Shown: piece by piece, positions 10,913 to 22,930 of the stretch
Layout: each line of letters opens with the position of its first letter
How positions within the stretch are numbered: position 1 is the stretch's first letter
Source: Adiantum capillus-veneris
Taxonomy: Eukaryota > Streptophyta > Polypodiopsida > Polypodiales > Pteridaceae
DNA length: 64,000 bases
NCBI GenBank assembly: GCA_014529385.2
Contig: CM043952.1
Coordinates: 52,746,619-52,810,618 of the forward strand
Reading direction: 5' to 3'
Position numbers and translations under genes: made by a program
Notes under the pieces: generated by a model
Databases searched by the model: none
What the model saw: the letters and a program-made list of their open reading frames with translations, nothing else
Told to the model about the DNA's origin: nothing

Positions 10913-12047
10913 CTAAAACAGCGTTCTTTGTTACATCTTGCAGGTAGGTGCTTCAAATCCATCCTTATTAGAGGTGGGTAATCTCATCCTAATGCAAGAA
11001 TGGCTCAAGGAACTAGCATAACATGAAGCTTTTACGGTGGCACAAAACTCTCCTCAAGCAATGTGGCTCCCACTACACCAAAAATCACTATGCTAACATG
11101 GAGAGATCCCTAGTAGGACAATACAACAACTTTTCATCAGCAGCACACCCTTTCCTAAGATGAGGGCACCCCCACCAGAGATATTTTTATATAATAGGTC
11201 ACCCCATGAGCATACCATGTCATGGAATGGATGTAAGAACTATGACTGCACTATCCCTTGGAAGTTGTTCACGAATGTATGTTTATCAAAGTTAATGAGA
11301 AGAAGTTTGGACTATTTTGTTTGTTGATGTGTAAGAGCACTCTTGGTCTACCATATTTTAGATTGTTTGATAAGTTTAATAAGATTTGTAGTCATTTAAA
11401 GTATCTTTTTTTTTTTGTAAGATTGTACATGAGAAGACATGATAAAGTACAAGAGATCTTGACGGAATAAACCTCGATGAGATTCCCACCATGCACTTGT
11501 GACACCATACCTCTCCTTGAACCCTTTGACTTCTATTGTTGTGGGAAGTCCAATGGGGGGCTATTTTCAAATTTTTAGCATAACTTTTTTTTGAAGGAAA
11601 TTTTGGTTATTCTAAAGTTTATACACAGTCTAGGAGTTCATTCTGATTGTTTTTCTTCAGTTTCAAATTTTGACCGAGTACACTCCTTGGAAGCCACTTT
11701 TGAAGGTGTTAGGGCAAGATTTTGGGAAAGTTTTGTATGTAGGAAATACAGTCCTTAACACAATAAAAAACAATGGTTCTTTGAGTATTTTCAGATTCCA
11801 TGGTTTTAATGCTCGTTGGAGCCCGTAGATTAAGAAAAAAGTAAAAAATGTATGTTTTACATCATTTTTAAATAAATTGTCAACTTGCACATTGATTTTT
11901 GGAGAATGCGAGCAAGATATGATTTTTTCTCATCACATGATGGTCGAAGAACACGATGAGATGAACAAATTCATGTGAGACAAGCCCAGACAGATTCGGA
12001 GCCGATTGAAATCTAGAAGCTGTTGAAAACAACCGAAAAGTTCAACA

Positions 12048-12080
<33 letters not shown>

Positions 12081-12346
12081 TAACTTTTGAATCATGGCCA
12101 TGCATCAAAAATATTCTCACACGGTGAAGGAGGTGCTTCAAAGCTATGGAAATCAGTATAAAATGTAAGCAATAGAGTTGGAGGCTATTCAAGAAGTTGT
12201 AGAGGCTCACATCATTTCAGATGACTTTGCAATAACAAAATGATTAAGAGTTGTGTCTACTGTCTCCATAGTGATTTGGCTTTTCGGTTTCTCCATGTGT
12301 TTTAAGTTAAGTGGTTTTGGCCATGAAGAGTTAAATTTAAATCAAA
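10913..12346. other. anonymous intergenic sequence
   Basis: No recognisable coding similarity in the short ORFs. A run of about 29 A lies at 12050-12078. Confidence 0.5.
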
Positions 12347-12532
12347 TATTTACATTTTTGCCATCCTAAGGGGCAAACAAAGCTAGAAAATGCAAAAAAA
12401 AGGGTGGCCACAAGGGCGCGCAGATGGCCCATCGAGCAGTTTTGGATGGCTCATCTGCGCGCCCTTGTGGCCACCCTTTTTTTTTGCATTTTCTAGCTTT
12501 GTTTGCCCCTTAGGATAGCAAAAATGTAAATA
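12347..12532. repeat. long near-perfect palindrome P1
   Basis: Arms of about 87 bp around a loop of roughly 12 bases (GAGCAGTTTTGG region). The inner arm is A8, GGGTGGCCACAAGGGCGCGC, AGATGGCC. The outer arm is TTTTGCCATCCTAAGGGGC, AAACAAAGCTAG. Transcribed RNA would form a long, almost uninterrupted hairpin. The right half continues as the first unit of the tandem array that follows. Confidence 0.9.
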
Positions 12533-13160
12533 GCTGATGAAACCAGATGTTTATGTAGCATGAGACTAGATTTTTATATTGTCCAATGTGATTTGGCCTT
12601 TTGGTGCAGGAAACTAGTAAGTTGAGTTGAAGGAAGGCATAATGTGCTTGAAAAGTTAAATTTTACATTCATCTCACCTTTTCCAAGGTCCTGGAGTACA
12701 ACAATAGCCTAATTATGCAAAAAAAAGGGTGGCCACAAGGGCGCGCAGATGGCCCATCCAACAGTTTCGGATGGCTCACCTGCGCGCCCTTGTGGCCACC
12801 CTTTTTTTTGCATTATATGGCCTTGTCTGCCCCTTATAATAGCAAGAATGTTAATATTTGATGAAACCAGATGTTTATGTAGCATGAGACTAGATTTTTA
12901 TACCGTCCAATGTGATTTGCCCTTTTGGTGCAGGGAACTAGTAAGTTGAGTTGAAGGAAGGCATAATGTGCTTGAAAAGTTCAATTTTAGGTTCATCTCA
13001 TCTTTTCCAGGGTTCTGGAGTGCAGCCATAGCCTAATTATGCAAAAAAAGGGTGGCCACAAGGGCCCACATATGGCCCATCCAGCAGTTTTGGATGACTC
13101 ACTACGCGCGCTTGTGGCCACCCCTTTTTTTGCATTATATGGCCTTGTCTGCACCCCAGG
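12533..13160. repeat. 322-324-bp tandem repeat, each unit carrying a hairpin (P2, P3)
   Basis: The sequence GATGAAACCAGATGTTTATG occurs at 12536 and 12860, giving a period of 324 bp. Each unit ends in the same inner palindrome as P1: P2 at 12713-12816 and P3 at 13036-13139 (the right arm of P3 has decayed). Outer arms of P2 and P3 are inverted only for a few bases, unlike P1. Confidence 0.85.
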
Positions 13161-15600
13161 ATACCATTTTTTTTAAAGATTAAGTGAAAGCAAGTCTTTA
13201 TGCAACATGACAGTACAAATTCCACTTCTTTTCACTCAGATGTAATTAGAGCTCCCCCCCCCCTCCCCCCCCTTTCTTTGTGTTCAAAGGTCCGGAGCAT
13301 TCACTATGTAAAATTTTCCTATATCACGCACGTTCACTAGAATGGATTAAAAGTACCCCTTATAGGCCTTATCTACACATGTTTCTGCAACTTTACAAGA
13401 ATATAAAATCCCTTCTGTTGAACACATGTGCTATGTTACATATACTTTAGTGAACTCCCCATGTCAACGGCCTCACAAATCGTGTGCACTAAACATTAAA
13501 CACTAGAAATCGACCAAACAAGGAGCCAATTTTTACTTTCTTGTGTCCACCTAGTGTTCTTGTGAAACATTGCTAATGATATATATTCAACATCCCCAAA
13601 TGAGGACATCTTGACAAAGTTTATGATCCACTTTAATAAGAATAACCATTAATGATTAAACTGAAATCAAAATATTGCTTGAATTTCTTCAAGGTGGAGT
13701 GATTAAGACTTGCGACTTGAATCATCGTACAAGCAAATCAAAATATCCATAAAAGTAAACAATATTTCTCAGATTTGTATGAAACTTCAGTAATCTAAAT
13801 TAAATACTCTCACTCAATGCGACACCATTTAACAAAAAAAACATATTTATATTGCATTTATAGAGGCAAATAATTACAAATGGAGACAATGTTGTTGCTG
13901 TTAGGCTTATCTTACAAGTATTTGTCTTCCTCATCTAGAGATTCATATACACTTGAGTATTTGTGTGTCTATGACACTAGGGAAGATAGTAGTACTATAT
14001 GGATGGCTTCTATGAGAGCTCCTAGAGAGTCCCTATTGGTTCAAGATTCTAAAAAACACCTACTATTCTAATCAAAATCCTTTAACATGGTAGTGAAAGG
14101 TTCCTCAAGGAACAAAAATAGAGTGATTTCCATCTCTGCACATGGTTGCTTGCTCATGTCCTCTTAAAACAAGTTAAATCTGTAAGTAAACAAAAGATTA
14201 TGTGAGCACAAAGTTATAAAGTACAAAATGATATCATTCCAATTATCTAATGAAAATTATACGAAGAATAAATTACAAGAAAAATCTTTGACGACTCTCC
14301 ATAGATAACACAACTTACTTACATTGTGAGACTCAAATCACATGCTACACAACTATAGATGGCGCACCAAAGTCATCAACAAAATAGCACCACCCAGTGT
14401 TATGAGGTGTGAAGCCTAAACACTGAAATCCATAAAGAGGTTAATTCTCTCCAGCATGATAAACTTAAAGATGGAGATGGTGTTAAGATCTGAATGTAAG
14501 CTACAAGGGTAGTTTTCTTACCATTCTATCTTTATGTTGGAGATGAACCCTTGCAATGCCCACGCGATATTCACACCTCCTATTGTTGTGGTATGCAACT
14601 CATGTGAGCTCATACTTTTGCCACCTTCGGGAGTAGAGGTTTCCATGTAGTGTGAGTGAATGAAAGTAGAAGGAGTAGAATCTTGTTTCATGTTGTAATG
14701 GAGATGAGAGAAGGGAGAGGAGCTAGCTTGGTGTGAAACTATGTGGTGGGTAAGGGGAAGAGATGGAGGAGGAGCTTGCTTGGTGCTACAATGGAGGTGG
14801 GAGAAAGCTAGCAAAGAGATAATGATGGACTATAGGGGGTGCATGTGGTTGTTGCAGCAATGGAGAGCTTGGAAAAAGGTTTGTAGAGAGAGAAAAACAC
14901 TTTTTAGCTATAGAATAGGTTTGGAAAGACTTTGGAGGGTGAAAATGATGTTTTGATTTGTTTAAAAAATAAATAAATTTTTTGGATTTTTTAGTTCACG
15001 TTTTTAACTTTTGAAGGTCAAAAATACTTTTTTGACCATGAAATAGGTTTGGGGACCTTTTAAGGAGGGAAAAGTTGAAATTTGAAATTTTTTGAAAATT
15101 TGAAATTTTTAGTGTATTTTTAAATCCGGGCCAAAAAGTGGGGGAAAAGAGGTCAAAGTGGTCCCCCCCCCCCCCCCCCCCCCCCCTCTTTCCCCTAGCC
15201 ATCTCCCTTACCTTCTCACTAGGTAAGAGACAATTAAGAGGTGTAAGGCTACCTTGTCCCCCTACTTTTTTGAGGGTATAGAGTGTGTCCACCACCCTCT
15301 TCCTATTGGCTGACCTCTAATTAACCTTAATCCCAAAGGGCCCCTAGAGGGTTCATATTTTTCCTAATGTCAACTGAGTGGCGGCCCATTGTGGGCGTAC
15401 GCATGGGAGGGAAGAGGGTGGTGGGGCGGCAGGCTTAAAAACATTCTTTTATTCTTTGTTGCTTATTATTAAGCTCCCCTTGAGTGGGGTTAGTTCTCGT
15501 GGCCGTGAATTCAAAAACCGGTTGTCAACAGCAACATTTACTATACAGACTCAATAATGCAGAGACAAGTGGCCCATCTGAATCTAATTGCAAATAAATT
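13161..15600. other. anonymous intergenic sequence with homopolymer tracts
   Basis: Poly-C interrupted by one T lies at 13254-13272, and a 24-base poly-C at 15163-15186. Short ORFs at 13880-14071 and 14518-14814 show no recognisable motif. Confidence 0.5.
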
Positions 15601-15611
15601 ATCGATGCGTG

Positions 15612-16050
15612 CACACACTAGCCTTCCACTGATGCCGTAATACATAGTGAAAGTAGTGTTAAATACGTCACCTTGTTTGGCATAATTCCTTCCTCTAGCA
15701 TTTGTACAAACAAATGGCATGCATGCACCTTGTAACCTTGTTGCTCACATGCTCCTACCATGGCATTCGAAGCGAACAAATTTCGATTCCTAAGCTTCTC
15801 AAATAGTCTTTGTGCAGACTCGAAAATAACACTTACACAAGGAGATAAACCGCTTGTAAGAGTAACCTTGTCTAGAGACACACCATCTATTTGCATTTTC
15901 TCAATAAGATAGAGTCAACGCACTCAAACCATGCAAAGAAAAAAAAAAGGGGAGGACTAACAATTACACAAGCAGATAAACTGCTTGTAAGAGTAACCCT
16001 GTCTGGAGACACACCATCTATTTGCATTTGCTCATAAGATAGCATCAACA
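15612..16050 (-). pseudogene. pentatricopeptide-repeat (PPR) protein remnant
   Basis: Fragment of a plant PPR protein; intact members bind organellar RNA for editing, splicing or stability. The minus-strand peptide from 15896 to 15618 shows PPR helical signatures in series: a VTLTSGLSPC helix end, AQRLFEKLRNRNLFASNAMV, then LFVQMLEEGIMPNKVTYLTL. The alternation of motif types suggests the plant PLS subclass. A second, partial copy of the segment beginning QMQIDGVSPDRVTLTSSLSAC is at about 16030-15960, created by a 131-bp local duplication. No start, no C-terminal E/DYW region and no full array are present. A hairpin element (P4) sits immediately upstream. Family assignment is confident; function of the source gene cannot be told. 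Confidence 0.7.
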
Positions 16051-16078
16051 CACTCAAACCATGCAAAGAGAAAAAAAA
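15841..16078. repeat. 131-bp tandem duplication inside the PPR remnant
   Basis: CACCATCTATTTGCATT occurs at 15881 and 16012. Both units end in CAAACCATGCAAAGA followed by an A-rich then G-rich run, the same edge at which palindrome P4 begins. Confidence 0.85.
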
Positions 16079-16164
16079 GGGGAGGGGCTGGAGCCCCGTA
16101 TCATCCGTGCACACATAGATGATAGGGGGCTCCAGCCCCTCCCTTTTTTTCAAACTTTGCATGG
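16059..16164. repeat. palindrome P4, CATCATCCG-type core
   Basis: Outer arms are CCATGCAAAG and CTTTGCATGG. Inner arms run A8-GGGGAGGGGCTGGAGCCCC-(G)TATCATCC and its complement, around a short loop. Layout is A-run, G-run, GAGC box, ATCATCC. Confidence 0.85.
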
Positions 16165-16360
16165 CTATGAGTTCTCTTCGTCGCTCTCATGCATCAATTG
16201 GGTGGCCATGTTGGTGATGCTATGCTATGCATCCCTTGTCCGACCATGTGTAATGGCTAATACTTAAAAGGGTAAGCATGTAGCATGCGATGCAATCGCC
16301 CAATACCATTGGACCTACAGTGAAACACCGGCCTCAAAAAAACAACAATGCTTTTTGGTT

Positions 16361-16438
16361 AAAAAAGGGGGAGGGCCAAGAGACCCCCCATTATCCGCGC
16401 GCGCGAATGATGGGGGGCTCTTGGCCCTCCCCTTTTTT
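16361..16438. repeat. palindrome P5, CATCATCCG-type core
   Basis: AAAAAAGGGGGAGGGCC...CCCCCCATTATCC, then a GCGCGCGCG loop, then the complement ending in CCCTCCCCTTTTTT. Same layout as P4. Confidence 0.9.
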
Positions 16439-16494
16439 CCGCACTCAGAGATCGAGAGAGAGAAGAAGAAGAAGAGAGTGGGTCAGTTTATCTT

Positions 16495-16795
16495 TTTTAT
16501 GTAGTATAGTATATATAGTCCATTTTTTATTATATATTCTATACTATGTATTATACATATTAAATTATACATTATATACTCTATATTATATATATAATAT
16601 CTACTCTATCGTAGTACTATATTATATTTTCTATATACACTATATACTTTATATATTATATAATCTATTTATATATACACTATATACTATTTATTATAAG
16701 TCAAAGTATAACTTTATATAGTGCATAATCTATTAATAATATACAATATTATATATACTATTATATATATATATATACTATATATGCAAGAAAAC
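16495..16795. repeat. TA-rich degenerate simple repeat
   Basis: About 300 bp of TATATACTATA-type sequence; nothing coding. Confidence 0.85.
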
Positions 16796-16808
16796 TAAAT
16801 TATTTTAT

Positions 16809-16989
16809 AAATATTTGTTCAATCACCACATCAAAAACGCAGAAAAGGGGGAGGCAGAGCTCCCCCATCATCCGTGCGCTTGCGGATGATGGGGGAGCTC
16901 TACCTCCCCCTTTTTTTGTTGATGAGGATGATGGGGGAGCTCCATCTCCCCTTTTTATTACGTTTTTGATGTGTTTATTGAACAAATAT
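16809..16989. repeat. compound palindrome P6 with duplicated right arm
   Basis: Outer arms (about 29-31 bp, starting AAATATTTGTTCAAT, with a matching end ATTGAACAAATAT) enclose inner arms AAAAGGGGGAGGCAGAGC / CCCCCATCATCCG. The inner right arm occurs twice, at 16883-16917 and 16924-16955. The outer arms share nothing with those of P1, P4, P5 or P8. Confidence 0.85.
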
Positions 16990-17057
16990 ATATATCAAAT
17001 AATGTAGGTTTTATTTCAAAAACCTTAATCAAAAGCATTTTTCCTGCAATACGGTTG

Positions 17058-17099
17058 ACGCGCGCGGATGATGGGGGAGATCTGACTCCCCCTTTTTTT
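17058..17099. repeat. single-armed copy of the palindrome core (P7)
   Basis: GCGCGCGGATGATGGGGGAG then TCTGACTCCCCC and T8: a right half without its left partner. Confidence 0.75.
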
Positions 17100-17233
17100 G
17101 TTGATTTGAAGAGATTTGTCAAATTTTGTTAATTTTGTGGAGTTAATACCAAAATTTGATGAAATCTATCTAATAATTTGTATGCTTTAATCCCAAAATT
17201 GCAAAAAAAAAAGGGGGGGGGGGGAGGCAAAAT

Positions 17234-18462
17234 TGTCATGCCAAGGGTAATTCCCGGTGGTCATGGACCAGGCCCAAGGGGCCGCCTCCAAGTGTGGATT
17301 GGGAATGAGGCCTAAGGGGCTATTTAATGGGAGGTTGGGCGGTTCATTCTCATGCAGTCCCACCATGGCCTTTACATTAATATACATGTTTGGATCTATT
17401 TTTTGCTAAATGCATGCACACTAGGTGTTATGGGCCCTAGTGTTTAGCAAAGGCTCGTTTGGAACGGCATGTGTATTCATCAAGATGTTGCTTATGCAGC
17501 ATCTTGCACTCTATGTGCAGTATCTCTATGCAATTACTAATGGGTCTACAATCACCAATAGATGTCATTGCTTGGTTTGGGTGCTTGTGGATTTTTTAAG
17601 TTAACCATGATGGTTATTCAGGACATTGTTGATTCCTCAGCAATGTTGTACAACATTGTGATCCTTGTTTACAAGTCATCTGGGACAATTGTTTGTAAAC
17701 CGTGAGAGAAACACATCTCAATACTGCCAGTTATCCAAGGGGATAGGCAGATTACAAAGTGTAATTTTGTGCTAAAGGATATGAAAAGTGCGTACATTAG
17801 CACCAAGAAATCCAATTAATAAGCATTTATTGCTCTACTTAGAGTTTGCTTACCATCATTTAAAGCATGTTTGCGACTAGGTTTAGTCTCTTCATGTATA
17901 ATTTAGGTTCTCAACCTTGAACACTAGTTATGGTAAGGATGTTTACTAACACGAGAAGATAACAAGACAAGGACTTAAACTTGGTTGATGAGTTACGTCA
18001 GCATGTTACTTTCATGGAAGGTAAGAAGAGGTACTCTTTCAGGTACCTCCTAGTTGTGATAACTAATTTAGCATACTCAAGTGAGTTCTAAATAGAGTCT
18101 ACATGCTATAATGTCTATGCAATGGTTACACCAAGACAGTTGCAACATGACAACAATATGGAAAATCAAGTTGTTACTCTTGGTTTCATTGAACCTCCTA
18201 CTGAACCGTGTTTTGGTCAAGCCAACAGAGGCATCCCTACAGGATGCCCCTATGGAAATCATTAGTGCATCATCACTCTTGTTTTCAAGGACGAAAACGC
18301 TTCTCCAAGGGGGGAGTAATGTCATGCCAAGGTCAATGCCCGATGGTCACGAACCAGACCCAAGGGGACGGCTGCAAGTGTGGATAGGGAATGAGGCCCA
18401 AGGGGCTATTTAATGGGAGGTTGGGAGGTTCATTCTCCGGCAGTCCCACGAGGGACTTTACA
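17234..18462. mobile_element. short LTR-like pair enclosing about 940 bp
   Basis: Two 143-bp direct repeats (17234-17376 and 18320-18462) start TGTCATGCCAAGG and end CTTTACA, so they have TG...CA ends. The right copy is preceded by a purine tract AAGGGGGGAGTAA at 18307-18319, placed as a polypurine tract should be. The sequence before it (18180-18306) may be the tail of a retrotransposon pol, but this is weak. The flanking pentamers differ (AAAAT and AGAAC) and no tRNA-primer site follows the left copy. It may be a decayed miniature LTR element or an internally deleted larger one. Confidence 0.5.
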
Positions 18463-18689
18463 AGAACGTTTTTATGCATTTTTGAGATGAGCTTACGGAT
18501 TTCCAGATAGAATTGACATGATCACAAAAAATGTTATTAAGTGAAACTTGAAGAAATCTAGTAATCGCAAGAAGTCAGTTTGCAAAGAACCATTCAAAGA
18601 GGAAAAAGAGGGGGGGGGGGGGGGGGTAGAGCTCCCCATCATCCGCTTGTGCGCGGATGATGGGGGGGCTCTGTCTACCCCTTTTTTTT

Positions 18690-19163
<474 letters not shown>

Positions 19164-19196
19164 GACACCATTATGATGCGTGTGCAAGAGAGAGAC

Positions 19197-19760
19197 TAGT
19201 ACTCGACTGGATTGGACTAGACCTGATCGGTACTAGACCTGACTGGTACTGGATCCGACTCGTACTAGACTGGACCTGACTAGAACTAGACCTAGCTAGA
19301 ATGGACCAGATTACTACTAGTATTGGAGCTGGCTGGTACTAGACTAGACTTGAGTGGACCTGACTGGACTTAACTAGTACTGGACTGGACTCGTACTGGA
19401 CTTGACCTGACTAGTACTAGACTGGACTGGACTAGAGGTTACTAGTGTAGAGCTGACTAGTGTTGAACCTCACTAGTACTGGATTGTAGACTGGATTGGA
19501 TTGGACCTGACTGGAGTGGACCTAACTGGTATACTGGACTGGACTAGGCTTGAGTGGCTTGGACTGGTACTGGACGTGACTCGTATTGGACCTGACTCAT
19601 ATTAGACGTGACAGAAGACAGAACCTGACTAGATTGGATTGGACCTGACTAGCATGGACCTTACTGATACTAGGTACTGGAGTAGACTGGACGTGTACTA
19701 GATGATACTGAACCTGACTAGTATTGGTACTGGACCTCTACGAGGGTACTGGTATTGGAC
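19197..19760. repeat. degenerate GACTGGAC / CTAGTACTG minisatellite
   Basis: About 560 bp made of shuffled 5-bp words (GGACT, TGGAC, CTAGT, ACTGG, CCTGA), mostly in steps of five. Not coding. Confidence 0.85.
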
Positions 19761-20365
19761 TAGTACTAGTATAATATAGCTATATTATATTAGTATAGTT
19801 CTATATACTATATACTTAAATACCATATATTCTATATATAGTATATCCAATTTAATTTTAAAGGGCTTCATTGGAGATACATAGAACTATACTCTATACT
19901 ATATATAAATATACACGTATTATAAATAATTTTTAAAACATCATATATTTTATATATACTATGTTCAAATCTTCTATATGCGCGTATTTGGGGAGATTTT
20001 CAAATCTCGATAGTTAACAGATGGTTTCACCAAAATGCTCATTCAAATGCATCTTAATGGCTATGATTGTGCATATCTTAAAGAGTGAATATTCCCAATC
20101 TCTTTAGAACAGTTTTCAATGAGCGCATTAACTTTTTTCAGTTGCATGCTTTTACACTTTCTTTGTACCTTATACACATTCTCTTCCTTCTCTTTTCGTC
20201 ATTTTTTTTACCTCGAGTATTATTCCTCCCTGTGTGTCTCAAACATGACAGCTACAGCTACAACTATGCTTTCATGGACAATTAATGGTTCTCAAATAGA
20301 TTATAGAGTCTCAATATGAAATGGAGAGCTTCTACTTAGTGAATATTTTCTTCAAAGCCTATTGC
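19761..20365. other. AT-rich intergenic
   Basis: TATA-type simple repeat to about 19975, then sequence with no recognisable feature. Confidence 0.5.
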
Positions 20366-20366
20366 C

Positions 20367-22930
20367 TTGAGTAAATTAAGTTTGAAGGCTTGCAAGAAGT
20401 CGTTTAGACAGGGAGCTCCAAGTCTAAGGTCAGTGTTGTTGCGAGGATGGGATCATGAAGATCAAAAGCACTACCTTCTTAACCATTTTCTGTCCTCAGC
20501 TTACCACATTCTTCATTTGGATGACTATGTTTATGAGGCTGACAATTTAGAAACAAGTGATTCTTCTATGTTCGCTACACCATGTAACAAAATTTTGACT
20601 CCATCACATTTAAATGTTGATATTGATGAAGATACAATCGTAATTGTTTTGGAGAGAGTAGAACTAGCCAGGTCACCAGGACCCTTTCAAGACACAAAAG
20701 ATGGGGTGGAGCATACAAGGCAGGAGTATTCAAAGAATACATCCATCATTTCATGGATTTTTATAATGGCAATTTTTGTTTTGATCTTCCTGCAATTCAC
20801 AACAATAAAAGGATGCTCTGTATGGAGCAGAAGTACAAAGGTCATCTTTGGTCTCGCCCAACATCCACCAACATGGCCAGAGATTGCATTGTGCATTTGA
20901 GTTATTTTCTTGGAAGCGTTCAATGTTGCAAAGTGACATGTTCTTTTCACCTTGGTGAAAGGAGATACAATGATGCTTTCTTTCATGGACATTTGGACAG
21001 ACAAATCAGCATGGGCTATCCTGCTTGTTGTGAAGGTATATCTAGAATAAGCTACCACTATTGTGACAAAATGATCACTTGTTGAAATGTTTGCAAGTGT
21101 ATAATCTATATGTGATGCCAAAGGAAACAACACTAACATGTTTGGTGATCCATCTTGGAGTACATGACCACAATGTACAGCCAGGTACTAGAAGGGCATC
21201 TCTTGAAAGGTGCACAATCTTGTTAAGATAGTTTTAAAGACAGAGAAAGGGGGTTTTTAGAAAAGTATAGATGTTAGCTGCTCATCAAATGCTATTCCAA
21301 TCTTTGACTAAAGAAGATAATTTAGAAGCCACTAATGTCGAGCTTAACCATTTTCTTGAGGAAATGATGCACAAAAAAACATGTCGCTATAGATAGACAA
21401 ATGCATCACATTGAAATGTCTGAAGCATGGCGCTTAGCAAAGACTACAAATGAGTCCTCCCGTATAGCTTCCACAATACGAGAATGGTGGATGAAATATG
21501 TGATAGGGGATAATAAAAAGTCTTTTGAGAGATGGTTTAATTGGTGGGAGCAATGGATTGCCCATTGGGGAAGCGCTAAGACAATGGTATATCAATCATT
21601 ATTTTGGTTCTTATTAAAAACATGAAAACAAAGATTTACATATATACGGTTTTAATTGTTTTGTATTTATAGGTCAGTAAGAGTCCATGAGAGAAAGCTC
21701 AACTTCCAAGTATAAATTTTTTAGAGAGCATCCATGCTACTTGGCTTGCAGGTGAGGTGGTAAACGTAAAATCTCACTTTATGATATATGTGTCAGTGAC
21801 ATTTTGAATGCATAAGTGCAAAAATATTGGGATACACCACAAGCAGATACATTGGAACGGACCCTTCCATATAAGCAATGATGGTCAATTCCAAACGCAA
21901 AGAATCTCCAAATCCAACTCATTTTGCGAGTACATTTAAAGACTTGGTTGCTAGTAGTCTTTTGTATGAGAAGCTTGTGATCAAAGGTGACAAAGAGATA
22001 ACACAATGGAAGAAGAAAACAAGTGCAATAGGTACAAGCTCACATAAACATAAATATGTGATGGAAGCAAGACAACGCAAAAGCAGAGGGAGACGTGGAG
22101 TGTACATTTTGATAGAGAGGATAATGAAGAAGTATATGTTGTCACTGACAGTGAAGCAGGAGAGAGCATTTTAGTGTAGCCTGGGCAGAATTTAACTCAA
22201 GAGGTCAAAGTTTCCGGTGAAGAGTTGGATTTACGAAGGATCCCAGCCAATTGCATGAGGAAATGTTTTGCAATGGTAGGGAAGAAAAGTTGTGGTAGCA
22301 AATTACAGAGTCGTCAAGTGGGAATGGTTGCTTCCTGTTTTTGGTCTGGGAGAACTTTTACAGACAAGACAATTGCATAGTGGATATGGTTCTGCAATTA
22401 TGAAGTAGACCACACACAAAAAGTACAGAGGCAAGTTAAATTCTCACCTGTCATTCCTACTTTCTGGCAAGTGAATATTGGAACCAATTTATCAAAGGAA
22501 GAGAGTGACAGCTTGGTACAAAGTGGATTTAAATTTGTAGATTTTGCAACACCACTATGACACACGAGCAATACAAATGATGCTCTTACACAATGAGGCT
22601 TCAGTTAACAGGAAGCATAAGTGGAGACATGGTATTTTCAAAGAAGCACAAAAGAGATTGGAGTCAGCTGCAAGTATGGTTGCAACGTACTTGGACGAGA
22701 AACTAGAAAGTGAACAACACATAGTATTGACAGAGAGTTGTTATGATGTACACATTAAGGTAGAACCTAGTTGCACCTGTCCCGATTTTCAAAAAGAGAG
22801 AATCTACACATAAAGTGTTTCTGGATTTTAAGCACATGTGCTATGTGTATTTGCATATTCTCGGGCTTCAACCAAAAGAGCACATGGTCATTCATAAGCA
22901 TGCACTAACTCCCACAACCTTGCATATGTA
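20367..22930 (+). pseudogene. decayed gene with SWIM-type zinc-finger signature
   Basis: A series of plus-strand open pieces (20367-20900, 20753-21085, 21401-21625, 21878-22174, 22544-22813) runs in one direction but in changing frames, so the gene is broken or lacks recognisable splicing. Near the end, CTCPDF (codons 22772-22789) followed in a shifted frame by KHMCYVYLHILGLQP (from about 22830) matches the CxC...CxH pattern of SWIM zinc fingers. SWIM domains occur in plant FAR1/FHY3 proteins and in MULE-type transposases. Upstream, FDLPAIHNNKRMLC and a Cys/His-rich stretch VQCCKVTCSF...ACCEGISRISYHYCDK may be a second metal-binding region. A transposase-derived origin is plausible, but I see no DDE catalytic motif. 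Confidence is moderate for SWIM and low for a specific family. Confidence 0.45.

Noticed and set aside
10208-10981. ORFs of 143 and 247 codons on opposite strands
   Set aside because: Pro/Ser/Leu-rich and Gly/Arg/Glu-rich translations of a polypyrimidine minisatellite and a 66-bp duplication; no domain.
12347-12532. microRNA precursor
   Set aside because: Arms are almost perfectly paired over 87 bp and copies occur in tandem; more like an inverted-repeat element. Needs small-RNA data.
13328-13510. Further CACTAGAA ends of the TTAA family (13338 and 13499)
   Set aside because: Not flanked by TTAA at the right position and without the GGACA subterminal motif.
16846-16917. Bacterial-type terminator (GC hairpin followed by T-run)
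   Set aside because: Symmetrical A-run and T-run are part of the palindrome; the context is a eukaryotic intergenic region.
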